Shown here one piece after another: positions 1-10,766 of a DNA stretch of 29,396 nt (its first letter is position 1; each line of letters begins with the position of its first letter). The stretch lies in contig JASNJN010000821.1 of assembly GCA_030180075.1 (NCBI GenBank), positions 1-29,396 of the forward strand. The letters run 5' to 3'. A model generated the notes under the pieces. The model was not told the origin of the DNA. It saw nothing but the letters and a program-made list of their open reading frames with translations, and ran no database searches. This DNA comes from Mikrocytos mackini. Lineage: Eukaryota; Endomyxa; Ascetosporea; Mikrocytida; Mikrocytiidae. Position numbers and translations under genes: made by a program.

Positions 1-2
1 TT

Positions 3-569
3 GTAAAATCTCGCTCAGAATGTGCCAGATTCTTAAAAAGATTCTGTTGGCCATCGACGGAGGGACTGCATAGCTGCAGAGCGAACGAAGGCAGTGTTGT
101 CAAGCTCGGACTTCCCTCTCGTTTCATCCGAATTGCACTGGCAATAAGGATGAGACGAGCGAAATGCGACCCGGACAAAGCCTTAGAGCTTTGGTTCAAC
201 CGATACCGCAAAGATCCCAAGTCCAAAATGTGCATACTTGAGCCAGGCCTCCCATTGGGATGGTGGAAGGCCATGATGCATAAGGTCTGGGAGATGAGAA
301 AAGAGGTGACGATACATGGTCTCGGCATGCTTCCAGACGTCAAAGACGACTGCTGGAATGAATACATGACCATGGCAGACGTTGGAGTGGGTGTGTGGGA
401 CGAATTGGAATGGAAAGAGCCGACAAAGTTCGCCACCATTGTCCCAAGGGAATCGACACTGGTTAAAATGCAGAATGTATTAGCTAATAAAGTTAAACCT
501 CAGGGAGGAGGCGAAAGCACCTGCGAAGGAAGTGATCGAATGGGGGGGAAAAGCTACTCGGGGCGTTAA
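3..569 (+). pseudogene. Element 1 ORF1, C-terminal part
   Basis: The frame is open from base 3 to the TAA at 567-569 with no internal stop, so the protein starts outside the window; the ATG at 150 is internal. The product is about 188 residues long and rich in basic and tryptophan residues. A stretch after the motif GLPSRFIRIALAIR resembles the C-terminal domain of the ORF1 of element 3 (GIPPFIVRLVVALL and following), with similarly spaced Trp residues, so I infer it is the ORF1 of the same retrotransposon type. No zinc finger, RRM or nuclease motif is visible. It overlaps the open frame of ORF2 by 86 bases (484-569), in a +1 relation. The function is unknown; a nucleic-acid-binding or packaging role is plausible by analogy with other LINE ORF1 proteins but is not shown. 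Confidence 0.6.
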
Positions 570-3500
570 AGCAACAGGAGCGGATGATCAAGCGCGAATT
601 GCGAGTCCACCGGAAGGAGTTAGCAAAAACAACGAACCCCGAGTCCAAGATGGACTTAAAAAAGGATCAGGAATCGGAGACGTAAATAATTATGAGGATA
701 AAGCGTCTAAAAAGTACACTTTAACACCTATAGTTGAAAACACTCTAAAACTACAAAGTAGAACGGTTAGAGCGTCCCACTTTGCGAGCATCAAAGATGC
801 AATCAAACAAGCGGGATTCCGAACCAGCAGAACACTAGAAGTGTGCAATATCTGGGTACACCGCGCCATGAACAAGAACCTTGGGAATAGCCGGATGATA
901 CACAGATATATAGCGGGAGCTCATGAGGCCACATTAGATATCATGATCACCTGCAAATCCAGAGATGGTCTGGCCCTCAATGAGAGAAAGCCCTCACCAA
1001 ACCAAAGCCAGAGGCTTAAACAGGGCAAGTGCAACCTCCATTTTCACATGGAACAGGTGCAAAAGGTCCTAGACACTCTCACAGAGATGTATAAGGGACT
1101 CGCCCAACTCAGGATGGCCACCGATAGGCTAATGAAGTACTTCAAAGAAACTCCAATAGAGAGGATGCTCTTCTGCGTCCCGGAGTCAACAAACTCAAGG
1201 AGATGTGCAGACAGAAAGGACGTACAAGAAGCAAAACAACCTCAAACAAAGACCAGCCCAGTACTTCTACAAAGGGAGAAACCAAAGGTGGAAAAGAAGG
1301 AAGAGCAAGTCACAAACAAGGCCACCAAGGCTCCCAGCAAAGCTGTAACGAGCCTGGCCAAGCTCTTATGGGACAAAACAGTGAAACTGGTGGAGTCCGA
1401 GGAGAAACTGGGTAAGAACCAAAGAACAATGCCCAAAGCGAGGTTCAGCATGCCACAAGATGTGAGCAAAGCGCTGAAACTTATCCTCGTCGCCCGACAG
1501 GACACACTCACACTAGAAGAGCTAAATGCTTTACTCTATGTGGGATACACACTTGGTAGGGATGGTCCGAAGCGGACAGGAACTAAACCAAGCTCCTGGA
1601 AGGATAATGCACGCCGTAGGGTGAATAGACTGATGGCGTACGCCAAAGGTTCAATGAAACCCGAAAAGGCTGCAGAAACCAAACACCTACTTAAGGTGAA
1701 AAACAAGTCTGATGCTCTTAAAAGGCGGTAGAACTTGAGGGAGACCTAAGAGCAGCCTCAAAGAGGCAAGGCTTAAGGAACTTCCGAGAAAACACAAAGT
1801 GGATCAACGAAGAAGCGGAACGCTTTTCCAGGTACAAGAAAGCCAAAGGCGGGGGCCTGAAATTCGTTGACATCACCAATAGTGAGCCACATTCCAAATT
1901 CTGGCAGGGGATCTGGGGGGAGCCCGTAGAACCGGACATGGAGAAGCTTGAAAAGGCTATCGAACTGTCCCAGTTCACTGGGGTGAACTCCAGAAAGATT
2001 CATGGGCCTATACGAACCACAGAAGTGGTCGAAGCCCTGAAGCACACCTCCCCGTGGAAAGCGGCAGGCCCCGATGGGGTTTTTACCTCACTCTACAAGA
2101 GAATGTGCAAGGTTACGGCCCCGATATTAACCCGGCTATACAATTGTATATGGGCAGGGAGTTCTAACCCCGGTAGGTAGTTCACCACGGGCCGAACGAT
2201 ACTGTTTCATAAAAATGATGACTCAGTGGACGACCCGAAGAACTTCAGACCGATAACGATGCTGAAAACCGTCTACAAGGTGTTCACCTCCATTGTGGAG
2301 AGTCGCATCATCATCGCCATGAAAATGGGCTCGAACTGGGATGTAGACCAAAAGGCACTCACTCCCGGTAGACGAGGGTGTCTCGATGCACACCTTTCCA
2401 GCGAAGCTGCGATCAAGATGTGTAAGAAGATCACCGGAGCTCCAATTCATGCAGCCTTTGTGGATTTCCAGAAAGCATATGACTCAGTGAGTCACACAGC
2501 CTTAATAAGGATACTGGAATGCACAGTTGGTGGAAGGGCTGATGGGCAAAACAATCTCGTCAAAACCGTAAAGCGGTTGATGGCGAGTTGGAATACCGAC
2601 CTCACGAACGTCAAAGACGGTAACGTGAACATCCCTATAAGAAGAGGAATCTTCCAGGGAGACAAAATGTCGCCTACCCTGTTCTGCGTAGCCTTGTCGC
2701 TCCTTAGGGCCAACTCCAAAGGGGTTATGTCCATGGGAGGACTCACCAAACGAGTCAAGCTCGACAAGATATGCTACATGGACGACATTAAACTCTTTGC
2801 AGGGTCTATTGACGTCTTAGGCAAAAGGGTTGGCGAGATGAAGCGGTTAGCACTCCTACTAGGATTAGTCACAAATGACAAGAAGTCAGGACTACTAACC
2901 GACGCAACAGAGCCCCAAATAAAACAAGCGACAGAGATCGCAAGTTTCCCGAGAGTAGGGGACAAAGGGGATACCTACAAATACCTTGGGTTTAAACAAA
3001 AATGGGCCAACGGCCCTGAGTCTAAAGCAGACATCCTGAAGCGAGCTCGTAAAACTACGAGGCGGATAATGGCCAGTAATCTGACTGTAGTTAATTTAGG
3101 CAAGATGCTGAGAACTTACGTCAGTCCTTTAATCAGGTTTGGTTCACAGGGAGTTTGTTGGACAAAAAGCGAGCTTGAAAACCTGAACAGGTTCACTCGA
3201 GGCTTGGCAAAAAGGTCCGGGCGTCTGCCAAGAGGCATGACAAACGGAAGAGTGTATAGCCCAAGCCCAGAGGGCGGTTGCGGCTTTCCTGACTACGTAG
3301 ACGAAGTCTTTCTGGAAATGGTTGCTGTATCCAAGTATCTTGAAGCCTCCATAGAGGAAGAGAGATACAATAAAGAACATCAGGATCCCAAAGGGAACAA
3401 AGCAGGTTCTGTAGCAAACCTCAATGAGGTAATTGGCTCCACACAGTCCTTCCTTCAAGAAAGGCTGACTGCGTGTGGTATAAGGGACAAGACCTTACTG

Positions 3501-3656
3501 CAGAGTGAAAAGGACTGGTCCCAGAGATACCCAGAGTTACTGGAGAGCAAGGTGGACACCAATATTCTGGAAGTGGGCAAAGATGTCCTCAAACAAAAAC
3601 TCACACTCAAACATCGTTCTAGATGGAATGAGTGCAAGGTCCCCTCGGGTTATAAC

Positions 3657-4165
3657 CATAGATGGGCATTTTTAGCCAGTCATTCGCTAAAAAGTTTTCG
3701 AGGTTAAAAAGTTTTTTGGCAAAATGGAGGATCTACTAATTTCCATTTTTTGGCAAATCGGCGATTTCGTCAAAAAACAAAATTTGCCAAAAACTATTTT
3801 TTGCCAGTCAATTGATTTGGCGATGACTAAACGTGTTTTTTGCAGTGATAACTTTAGAAGTAAAAAAAACAATTTTTGCAAAAAAACTCCTAAAAAAGAT
3901 CTTTTTAGCACGTTCCTGCCAAATTCCAAAATGCTTTTTCGCAAATTAAGTTCGGAACTGTTTTGCCAAAAAACCCGGATTGACTAGTTTTTTTAGCCCT
4001 AAAAACTCCTAAAAGACTAGAAACATGGCCTCATTTTTTAGGAATTTTTTGGACCCCATTATCAATTTCGGTTTTTGGCAAATGATTAAAAAGACTAAAA
4101 AATTTGTTAAGAAGTGGATTACATTGACTAATTAGTCAATATTGACTGGTAAATGCCCATCTATG
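3657..4165. mobile_element. MITE A (hAT-type), inserted in element 1 ORF2
   Basis: The ends are inverted repeats, CATAGATGGGCATTT at the left and AAATGCCCATCTATG at the right. They are flanked by the 8-bp direct duplication GTTATAAC at 3649-3656 and 4166-4173. An 8-bp TSD is the hallmark of hAT elements. The 509-bp interior is AT-rich, with many short TTTTTGGC/GCCAAAAA blocks in both orientations, and codes for nothing recognisable; the overlapping small open frames on both strands are by-products. Removing MITEs A and B rejoins the ORF2 sequence of element 1 in frame. Confidence 0.85.
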
Positions 4166-4173
4166 GTTATAAC

Positions 4174-4375
4174 TAGGGGTCGGAAAATATATGACAAAAA
4201 ATCGGTAAATATATGATAATATATGATTTTGGCCAAAATCTCATTATAATTTCGAATTTTCAATAACATAAAATATATGAATTCCTTCAAATCGGAGGTA
4301 TTATAGGTGGAAAATTTCCAGAAATTTGGTAAAATATATATGATTTGTACCAAATCACATATTTTCCGACCCCTA
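4174..4375. mobile_element. MITE B (hAT-type), adjacent to MITE A
   Basis: This 202-bp element begins TAGGGGTCGGAAAATATATG and ends CATATTTTCCGACCCCTA. It is flanked by GTTATAAC at 4166-4173 and 4376-4383. The tip TAGGG fits the hAT terminal pattern. AT-rich ATATATGA motifs recur inside. A second, truncated copy of the same family starts at 28524. There is no coding content. Confidence 0.88.
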
Positions 4376-4895
4376 GTTATAACAATGTTAGAACCTTGGT
4401 TGACATTAATAAACACTATAGCCACATCTGGCTGCGTGTTCCGGGCCTGAGTAGGACGGATACGAAGCGTATCCTCTTGCTTCAAGATGGAAAGGGTAAT
4501 ATCCGAACCTGGCTCAAACGAATAGAGGCTGTTGAATCCGACACTTGTCGTAGATGCAACAGGGTTCCTGAAACTGTGGGCCACGCCCTATCGGGCTGCC
4601 CCAGGATACCGTTTGCGCTCCTAAAAGAGAGGCATGACGCGGTAGTTGTCCAAGTTGCCAACATGGTTATACGTAACCATGGTCTGGGCGATAAAATTAC
4701 TCTATCAATGATGGGTAAGAAGATTGTCAGATCCACAGATGGATTCGATTTGCTCCTTGACCAGAGAGTCTGGAGCAAAGAGATACATGGCAAAAGGACG
4801 TCGCATCTCCCAGATATAATCTGTGTAGACACGAAGCAACGAGGAGTAACGATACTCGAAGTCGCAGTGGCCGCAGAGGACCTCATTGGGGTTAA

Positions 4896-4911
4896 ACAAT
4901 GGGACAATGGG
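4896..4911 (+). repeat. 8-bp tandem duplication (ACAATGGG x2) causing a frameshift
   Basis: ACAATGGG at 4896-4903 is directly repeated at 4904-4911. The endonuclease frame upstream and the C-terminal frame downstream differ by exactly what an 8-bp gain produces, so this small duplication is the likely cause of that frameshift in element 1. Confidence 0.75.
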
Positions 4912-5307
4912 ACAAGGCGACAAAGTATGAAGAACTCAAGGAGTCCCTAAAAGGGAAGTACCCTGGGTACAGAGTAAGATCCCTTCAGCTTGTTGTTGGA
5001 CAATTGGGAATCCTCACCAATCAGTCCATCCAACACCTGAATACATTTAGGCTGTGCACTAGGATCGAAACTCTAATAGGGACACAAAGAACAACGTCTC
5101 CAATATGGAGAACGTTGTGTCAAAGATCTGAACATGTGTCCCAAAGGGTGAGCAAGCGGGAGTAGCTCGAGGTACCCGAAGAAAAAAGTCCCAGAGACCT
5201 TCTTCCTTGAGCCTTTCATAACAAGTTGTTTGAAAACTTCGGAGAACAGAAATGGCATAAAACCCTGACCTTAAGTGGTCATTAGGAATTCGAGGGTAGC
5301 CGAGGAA

Positions 5308-5619
5308 ACATACCGAAGAAAACTGGAAAAAAGTGAACTCTAAAATTTCCGAATTTTTCAAAAAAAATTTTTTACATATTAAAAACTTAAAAATAAAATA
5401 AAGCAAGGAACTTTTTCGAAAATACAATAAAATTTTAATTTTCACTTTTATCGTCGGAGTAATATATTTAAAATGACCTCCAAAACAACTATTTTTGATA
5501 AAAATTGTATTTTCGAAAAAGTTCCTTGCTTTTTGTTTTGTTTTTAATATGTAAAATATTTTTTTTTGAAAAGTTCGGAAGTTTTAGAGTTCACTTTTTT
5601 CCAGTTTTCATCGGTATGT
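5308..5619. mobile_element. MITE C: hairpin MITE with 10-bp target duplication (Mutator-type?)
   Basis: The left arm ACATACCGAAGAAAACTGG is matched by the right arm CCAGTTTTCATCGGTATGT. The pairing continues inward (AAGCAAGGAACTTTTTCGA against TCGAAAAAGTTCCTTGCTT), so almost all of the 312 bp can fold into one hairpin with arms of about 125 bases. It is flanked by AGCCGAGGAA at 5298-5307 and 5620-5629. A 9-10-bp duplication with long terminal inverted repeats is typical of Mutator-like elements; that class is inference. It sits in the 3' UTR of element 1. Confidence 0.82.
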
Positions 5620-5669
5620 AGCCGAGGAAGGCTGAAGTGGCCCAGCCATTGAGGCAGAAGTTATAATTT

Positions 5670-6265
5670 AATAATTTTTGTCGGATAATAAAAATAGAAA
5701 ATAAACACTTTCAAAAACATTTTACGTTTGCCAAATAAATTTTATTGGTCTTACAAAACATTTTGGAAAATGGACAGGCATATTTTACCTTTATCAATGA
5801 GTTTGTTATCTGGGGCGGCACATAAACCAATGTAAACATAGCATTGTTATATGTACCGACTTATACATTAAACTGGGTTGTTAATTTGATTTAATATTAT
5901 AAAACATAACAATTTTAAGAAGAGGACGTTTGTTGTGCTTATTCCGTCGTGGTCAACCACTATCTGCCTATATGGATACCTAACTTAGGTTTACGACTGC
6001 AACCTTACCGTTCACCCTGCTCTGTATATAGCATTAGCTGTGTTACCCGAGACAGGACGGTTTTGGCATGCCATTCATATGTGGTGGTTTCGGGCCTTTT
6101 ATTCCTTGTTCCCTTCGGCTCATTGTTTCCTACGTGAGAACATTGGAAATTGGCCCTGTACAATATTTTACTATGACAGCCATTTCCAGAGGTTTCTCCG
6201 ACCCAACAGTCCACTCCGATCTTTCCGCAGTCATACTGTGCGTTACTAAGCCAAGAGGAATGTTG
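5670..6265. other. Unclassified interval, no gene seen
   Basis: After the AAT-rich end of element 1 comes AT-rich DNA to about 5905, with a TATAAAACATAACA motif there. Then follows a block of more balanced composition (about 5930-6250) with no long reading frame that looks real. A similar TATAAAACATAACA motif followed by more balanced DNA occurs near 7026 in the insertion at 6330-7353. An LTR-like promoter segment is possible, but no terminal repeats or TG..CA ends are visible. Confidence 0.3.
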
Positions 6266-7622
6266 GGATTTTTTTGGAAAATAAATTTTTCTCACTTTAA
6301 ATAGAAGGGTTAGCACCAATTTAGAACCTTTTTTCCAGGAATACAATTTAATTATTTATTATAATTACTCATGTGACCCTATCTCACCACCTTGTCCCAA
6401 TTTAAAATACTTAATAATATCAAACTTTTTATGCCTTTTATAGATAAACATTCCTATATAAGGAGTTTATATGAGGCTTATTTATTTTGACGGGATAGGT
6501 CACAAATGGCTATATGCCTTCAATAGTTCCCATTATAAATTGAGTTTATATACTCATTTGTCTGTATTTCCTAAACCTCTCTCTGATTTCGTCAGAAACT
6601 GGGTTTTATTTTCGAAACTCTACTTAAACCCCTCCCTGTTTCAATTATAAGGGTGTCATAAATGGTTGTTATCTACCAAGGCCTTTTAAGGTTTAAGTAA
6701 GCAAATGGCATGTTCCATTTGTACCTTTTGTAACTTGTGCCCCTTTATAGGTGGCGGGGCTTTGTTACGATTCGTGTACGGAACATGCCATTTTTTGGAA
6801 AGTTAACTTTCCAATTTCAGGAATTACCTGGAAAATGCTTTATGCTGCCCAATTAATTAGGATATTAAGCATACGCGTGTTAATATTGTTTTAAGGCATG
6901 TTTTGTCATTATTAAAAGCTTGGCTTTCTTGGAAAGCCTTTAAATGCTTTTCGGACCAACTCACTGTTTCAAAAATAAACAGTGTTTTAAAAATAGACTC
7001 ACTTGTATTGGTGATGTTCAGTCCATATAAAACATAACATGTTTAATAAAATTAATCACTCGTTGTGATTTGACGGTTTTTTGACATTTGGATACATTCC
7101 ACCCAGCCCTTTCGTATAAGGGTCATAGACCCTTGCGTTTTAGCGTTTACGGGCTGGTAGTTGTTATGCCACCCTGGATTCGTGGAGCCGTTGGGCCCCT
7201 GTTTTCCAGGCTACTACGGTTCGACCGAGTTCGAACCTGCTTCAGCCGGTTTAGGCCTTCGCCCGACATTGACCCTAATCCCTTTATGCTGGGGCTGTCT
7301 GGTGTGACGGTATTTTAACCTTTCGGTTTTTTGGGAAATTCAAAATTTCCATGCAATTTAGAACCTCTAATAATAAAATTTATAAGTTATAGCCCGGTGA
7401 AACATCATGAAAATTTTGTCATTTATACTCTTGAAGAAATAAAAATTGATAATGATTTTAAGATCCATGATTTAAATTTGTTTTATAATTGAGAAATAAA
7501 TAAAATATTCATTTATAGTTTTCCAAAATTCTGGTCGTATCGTGACAAAACCCCAAACTATTCGTAAGATTTACAAAACATGGAGGAAACGGGACTTTGT
7601 AAATCTTATCGAGGTTTGACGG
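6266..7622 (-). mobile_element. Element F: decayed copy of the pogo-like MITE at 12744, reverse orientation, interrupted
   Basis: Read on the minus strand from 7622, the sequence follows the left half of the element at 12744-13313 closely: GTCAAACCTCGATAAGATTT, then TTTGTAAATCTTACG, CACGATACGACCAGAATTTT, and onward to GAGGTTCTAAATTG. The match stops at about 7354 and resumes at 6317-6329, because a 1024-bp segment has inserted between. An internal part of the family (about 13040-13120 in the other copy) is missing, and the far terminus is not identifiable. The surviving tip reads GACGGCATA instead of GACTGTA, so it is old. Confidence 0.75.
6330..7353. mobile_element. Unclassified 1024-bp insertion with 13-bp target duplication
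   Basis: CAATTTAGAACCT stands at 6317-6329 and again at 7354-7366, splitting element F at a point where its related copy at 12744-13313 is continuous. The inserted DNA starts TTTTTCCAGGAATAC and ends AAATTTCCATG, without clear terminal inverted repeats. Read on the minus strand it ends in a short A run (CCTGGAAAAA), so a retroposon on that strand is possible. Around 7026 there is a TATAAAACATAACA motif, followed by a block of more balanced composition (7085-7320). There is no credible coding frame. A 13-bp duplication fits target-primed retrotransposition better than an LTR or DNA element. Confidence 0.6.
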
Positions 7623-7795
7623 CATACACAGATGTCTGATCTTAAAATCATATCAATCAGAGACTTTTAACAACTTCGTTGCTTATTTGGACAAAAATTT
7701 AACTTTCAAAAATTACAATCTTACAACAAATTAGCAGACTAGTTCATCTAAAGAATCTATAAAAATAAATTGACGATACGATTGAAGAATAATGA

Positions 7796-7945
7796 CTTAC
7801 AACAGAACAGTATACTAAAGTATTGACTGATTATGGTACAAATATTACTAAGCTATATAGTGGATACAAACATGTTGTCTATTTCTGTCACAGAATTAAC
7901 ACTTTCATCAAAGTTAAATTTGCAGAATGTCCAGCCATGGTTTAA
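7796..7945 (+). pseudogene. hAT transposase fragment
   Basis: One frame reads LTTEQYTKVLTDYGTNI, then YKHVVYFCHRINTFIKV, and ends at TAA 7943-7945. The pattern TDxGxN, followed about 20 residues later by C-(A/H)-H-x-(L/I)-N, is that of the catalytic core of hAT transposases (second catalytic Asp region and the CxxH motif). Only about 49 residues are continuous; weaker traces such as KLPSVVQFR occur to about 8150 in shifted frames. Upstream lies the end of element F, and downstream element 2 begins near 8165. It is a relic. Family assignment rests on this short motif alone. Confidence 0.5.
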
Positions 7946-8164
7946 TTCCTAATAGATACGGTTTCAAAGATATCACACTTATTTAAATTCTCCGAACTAT
8001 ATGATTATAGTATTGTGTGAATGTTAAACTGCCTAGCGTTGTACAGTTCAGATAGTATTGGAGAATTGCGACAGCATAATAATGTATCTTAAAGAAACAA
8101 CGAATTTAGATTATTGAAACAAATGAATAAATGAACAAATTATTATTAAACGGATCATTAGATT

Positions 8165-10464
8165 ACCATAGAGCTCACCGGAGATCGAAACGAGGTTGCC
8201 TGGATGCGCATATGATCTCAGAGACCGCCATCCAAACGTACAGGAAGGTACTCAACAAGAACATCCACACCGCCTTTATAGACTTCCAGAAAGCCTATGA
8301 TAGTGTTAGCCACGATGGCTTAATGCAAATCGTTTGCTCCATGGCGGGAAATAAAGGAAATCCTGAATTGTTGAATATCACTATAACCCTAAGCGTTTTG
8401 ATGTCCAGGTGGCACACAGTGATTGTCAACGCTGGAAACGGCGATGACCAAATTGATATAGAGAGGGGAATCTTCCAAGGCGACAAGATGTCACCGACTC
8501 TCTTCTGTGTAGCACTGACTGTATTGAAAGCCATGAACGTGAGTCGGAACAATTCCCTATCCGTTAAACTCTTTCAAACAAACAAGATCTGCTACATGGA
8601 TGATATCAAACTGTTTGCTCCATCCCTTGATAGCCTCGAGGAAAAAGTAGCACAGACCAACAGCCTTGGCTCCCTGATTGGGCCGAAAATCAATGGTTCA
8701 AAAAGTGGCCTGTGCTCCGAGGTTCAACCTGGAAGTCTAGAGGAATATGATCACCTCAAAAAGGTTCCCCTCATAAACGAGGAGTCGTACAAGCAATACA
8801 AATACCTGGGGATAAAACAAACCTGGGTAAATGCGAACACTACAAGAGAAGATATCCTGAAAGAGGCCAGGAAGAGGATACGTAGAATCGTCAAATCAAG
8901 GCTGACAATAACCAATATCAGCAAGATGATGAGGGTCTACGTATCCCCTCTGGTAAGATACATCTCCCAAGTAATGGAATGGCGAATAGCCGACCTCCGG
9001 GGACTCACCAGATTCGCTAGAAAGCAGTTGCGGGAAAACGGCAGGGTTCCATACGGCCTTTCAACAGGGAGAATGCATTCTCCCACAGAAAGGGGAGGCT
9101 TCAACATTCCCAATTTAGAGGAAGATGATTATCTTGAGGCTATCTCAGTATGCAGGTACTTCGACAGACTCCAGACGTATGAGGAGTGCCCAATGGCGTA
9201 TGAGCAGGTATACGGAACCAGAGACCAGAAATGGAAGAAGGACCGGAACATATCTGCTCATATAATTAGAAGCCAGCACCTCCTTCAGCAAGCTCTCCGT
9301 TCACGTGGCTCGAAACAAAAAACGATAGTGCAGTGAGCCCGTGACAAGGTCACCAACTACCAATTTGAAGGTAAACGAGGACTCAGACATAAGCCCGAAC
9401 ATGAAGAAGTGCGGATTATTCGTGAAACCTTCTACAGGAACCACCTTAAACAGTGGGACAGTTCAAAGCTACAGTCTGGGTTCAATACGATCCGGAAACA
9501 AGAACATCTGGATCAAAAAGCATCAAACGTTTGGCTTTCCAAGCCAGGATTAAGCCCTTACGACACAAGACGGGTACTACTACTACAAGAAGGACGCGGT
9601 GATGTAAGGGCCTGGAAACATAGGGTTAACCCATCGGTAGATCCAATGTGTAGAAAATGCAAAGGATGTCCCGAAACTGTTGGACACATCCTAGGGGGCT
9701 GCACTGTAATACCATTCAGCCTGCTAAAGAACAGACACGATGTAGTGGTGTTGCAGATCGCCAACGATGTGATCAACAACAGACAACTTGGGAAGAAATT
9801 CCTGTTGTCAGATATGGGCGCAAGAGCAGAAAGATCGGATGACAACTTCACCCTGGTACTGGACCAACGTGTCTGGTATAAAGAGGAAGGGGTGAAGACT
9901 TCACAGTTACCAGACATCTTCTGCATTGACAACATAAAGAAGAGGATCACAATCCTCGAGGTTGGAGTCAGTGCAGAGGACCTGATAACAGTGAAAGAAA
10001 CCGAGAAGAAGGAAAAGTATAAACAGCTCCCAGAGATCATAAGAAGTAAGTACCCCGGATACAGGGTGACCAACTACACTTTTGTCATAGGACAAGTGGG
10101 TGCAATCACTAAGGACGCGTCCGAGAATCTAACCAGGTTCAGAAAAGCAACTGCCAAGCCCCATGGGCTTGGCAGAAACCAGTCTGGCTCTAGGGCAGCG
10201 CAAAAAGTTGAGCTACTCTCAAGGATCCAAAATGTGAACCTAAAAGGTAGTCTCAACATATACCACTGGTTTTCAACCAAGTTGGGAGATGCGCAACCCG
10301 GGAACCAAACGCCAAAGCGGCCAATGCCGGCAGCCTATAAGGGACCCTTAGAAGCATTCATCCAGAGGAGAAGCAGAGTAGGGAAGAAGAATTTCCCCGC
10401 AGTCAAACGCTACGTCCACAACATAGGTAAAGCCTTTAGCCCCGCCCCTGCAGCCCGCCACTGA
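8165..10464 (+). pseudogene. Element 2 ORF2: RT / CCHC / restriction-like endonuclease with one in-frame stop
   Basis: One reading frame runs to TGA at 10462-10464, with a single internal stop, TGA at 9334-9336; the frame is the same on both sides. Visible parts are FIDFQKAYDSVSH (motif A with Asp), GIFQGDKMSPTLF (motif B), YMDD at 8593-8604, RGGFNIPN in the thumb/linker, CRKC-x8-H-x4-C (finger), NRHD, LPDIFC and TILEV (PD..E nuclease), and a C-terminal NLKGSLNIYHWF motif also present in element 3. The open frame extends 5' to 8131, but the first dozen residues are flanking DNA. The N-terminal half of the RT and any ORF1 are lost. All catalytic residues that remain look intact. Confidence 0.85.
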
Positions 10465-10766
10465 GAGCTTTGAGTGACAAAAGAGAAAGGATCCAAAGAG
10501 AGTCTTAGGCAGCCAACCTTAGTGTCACGTACACTTAAAGACGGGTGCAGGGCTACTTGCCCATACACACCCTTAAAGAGCCGATCCTTCTGAGGTGAAG
10601 CCACCTCCGGTTTAGGAGGCATACTAAAATTGTCTTTGACAAAATTTATAGGTGGCGTAAGTCCTGTGTGAAAGAAATGAAAGAAAGGAAAAAAGAAAGA
10701 GGAAAACCAAATTAGGAGGGGTCCTTTCTCCGAAGAAAGGGAACAGGAACCACCAACATGCGTGGA

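Larger units (their letters stand above)
3649..4383. repeat. Three copies of GTTATAAC bounding MITEs A and B
   Basis: The 8-mer GTTATAAC lies at 3649-3656, 4166-4173 and 4376-4383. It is its own reverse complement and fits the hAT target preference nTnnnnAn. The middle copy is shared by both MITEs, so one of them inserted into the duplication made by the other. Confidence 0.85.
484..5165 (+). pseudogene. Element 1 ORF2: reverse transcriptase / CCHC / restriction-like endonuclease, broken
   Basis: The coding trace runs in four pieces. 484-1731 is the N-terminal region; it contains TLEELNALLYVGYT, a segment also found ahead of the RT in element 3. About 1719-3648 is the RT, one frame back, with FVDFQKAYDSV (motif A), GIFQGDKMSPTLF (motif B) and YMDD at 2775-2786. 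4384-4895 holds the finger CRRC-x8-H-x4-C, RHD, LPDIIC and TILEV of the PD..E nuclease. 4912-5165 is the C-terminus. Lesions are a -1 shift near 1720, TGG to TAG at 2178-2180 (Trp in element 3), two MITEs at 3657-4375, and an 8-bp duplication at 4896-4911. The frame has no ATG between 484 and 868. Family role: nicks the target and primes reverse transcription on the element RNA. All visible catalytic residues are kept, so the loss is by frame breaks only. Confidence 0.85.
1..5670 (+). mobile_element. Element 1: non-LTR retrotransposon with restriction-like endonuclease, degenerate, 5' end outside window
   Basis: The element carries the C-terminus of an ORF1, then an ORF2 with reverse transcriptase (YMDD at 2775-2786), a CCHC finger and a PD..E restriction-like endonuclease. 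This order (RT before finger before nuclease, no AP endonuclease) is known from the R2/R4/CRE/NeSL group; R4/Dong-like is my best guess. It is dead: there is a frameshift near 1720, TAG at 2178-2180, an 8-bp duplication at 4896-4911, and MITEs at 3657-4165, 4174-4375 and 5308-5619. The 3' UTR starts after 5165 and flanks the third MITE. Its 3' end is uncertain, placed near 5670 where the sequence becomes AAT-rich and unlike the element. The 5' end lies left of the window. Confidence 0.85.

Noticed and set aside
690-875. Minus-strand open frames within elements 1 and 2 (for example 4482-4907, 9558-10073)
   Set aside because: These are antisense shadows of the RT/endonuclease coding sequence, with no independent motif.
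1713-1731. Programmed -1 frameshift in element 1 ORF2
   Set aside because: CTTAAAAGGCGG does not give a proper X XXY YYZ heptamer in frame, elements 2 and 3 have no shift in this part, and the copy has other lesions; a one-base indel is simpler.
3687-3987. Overlapping open frames on both strands
   Set aside because: They are inside MITE A and result from its many AAAA/TTTT blocks.
7205-7245. tRNA or tRNA-derived SINE from GGTTCGACC / GTTCGAACC
   Set aside because: The B-box-like motif has no A-box at the right distance and no cloverleaf could be folded around it.
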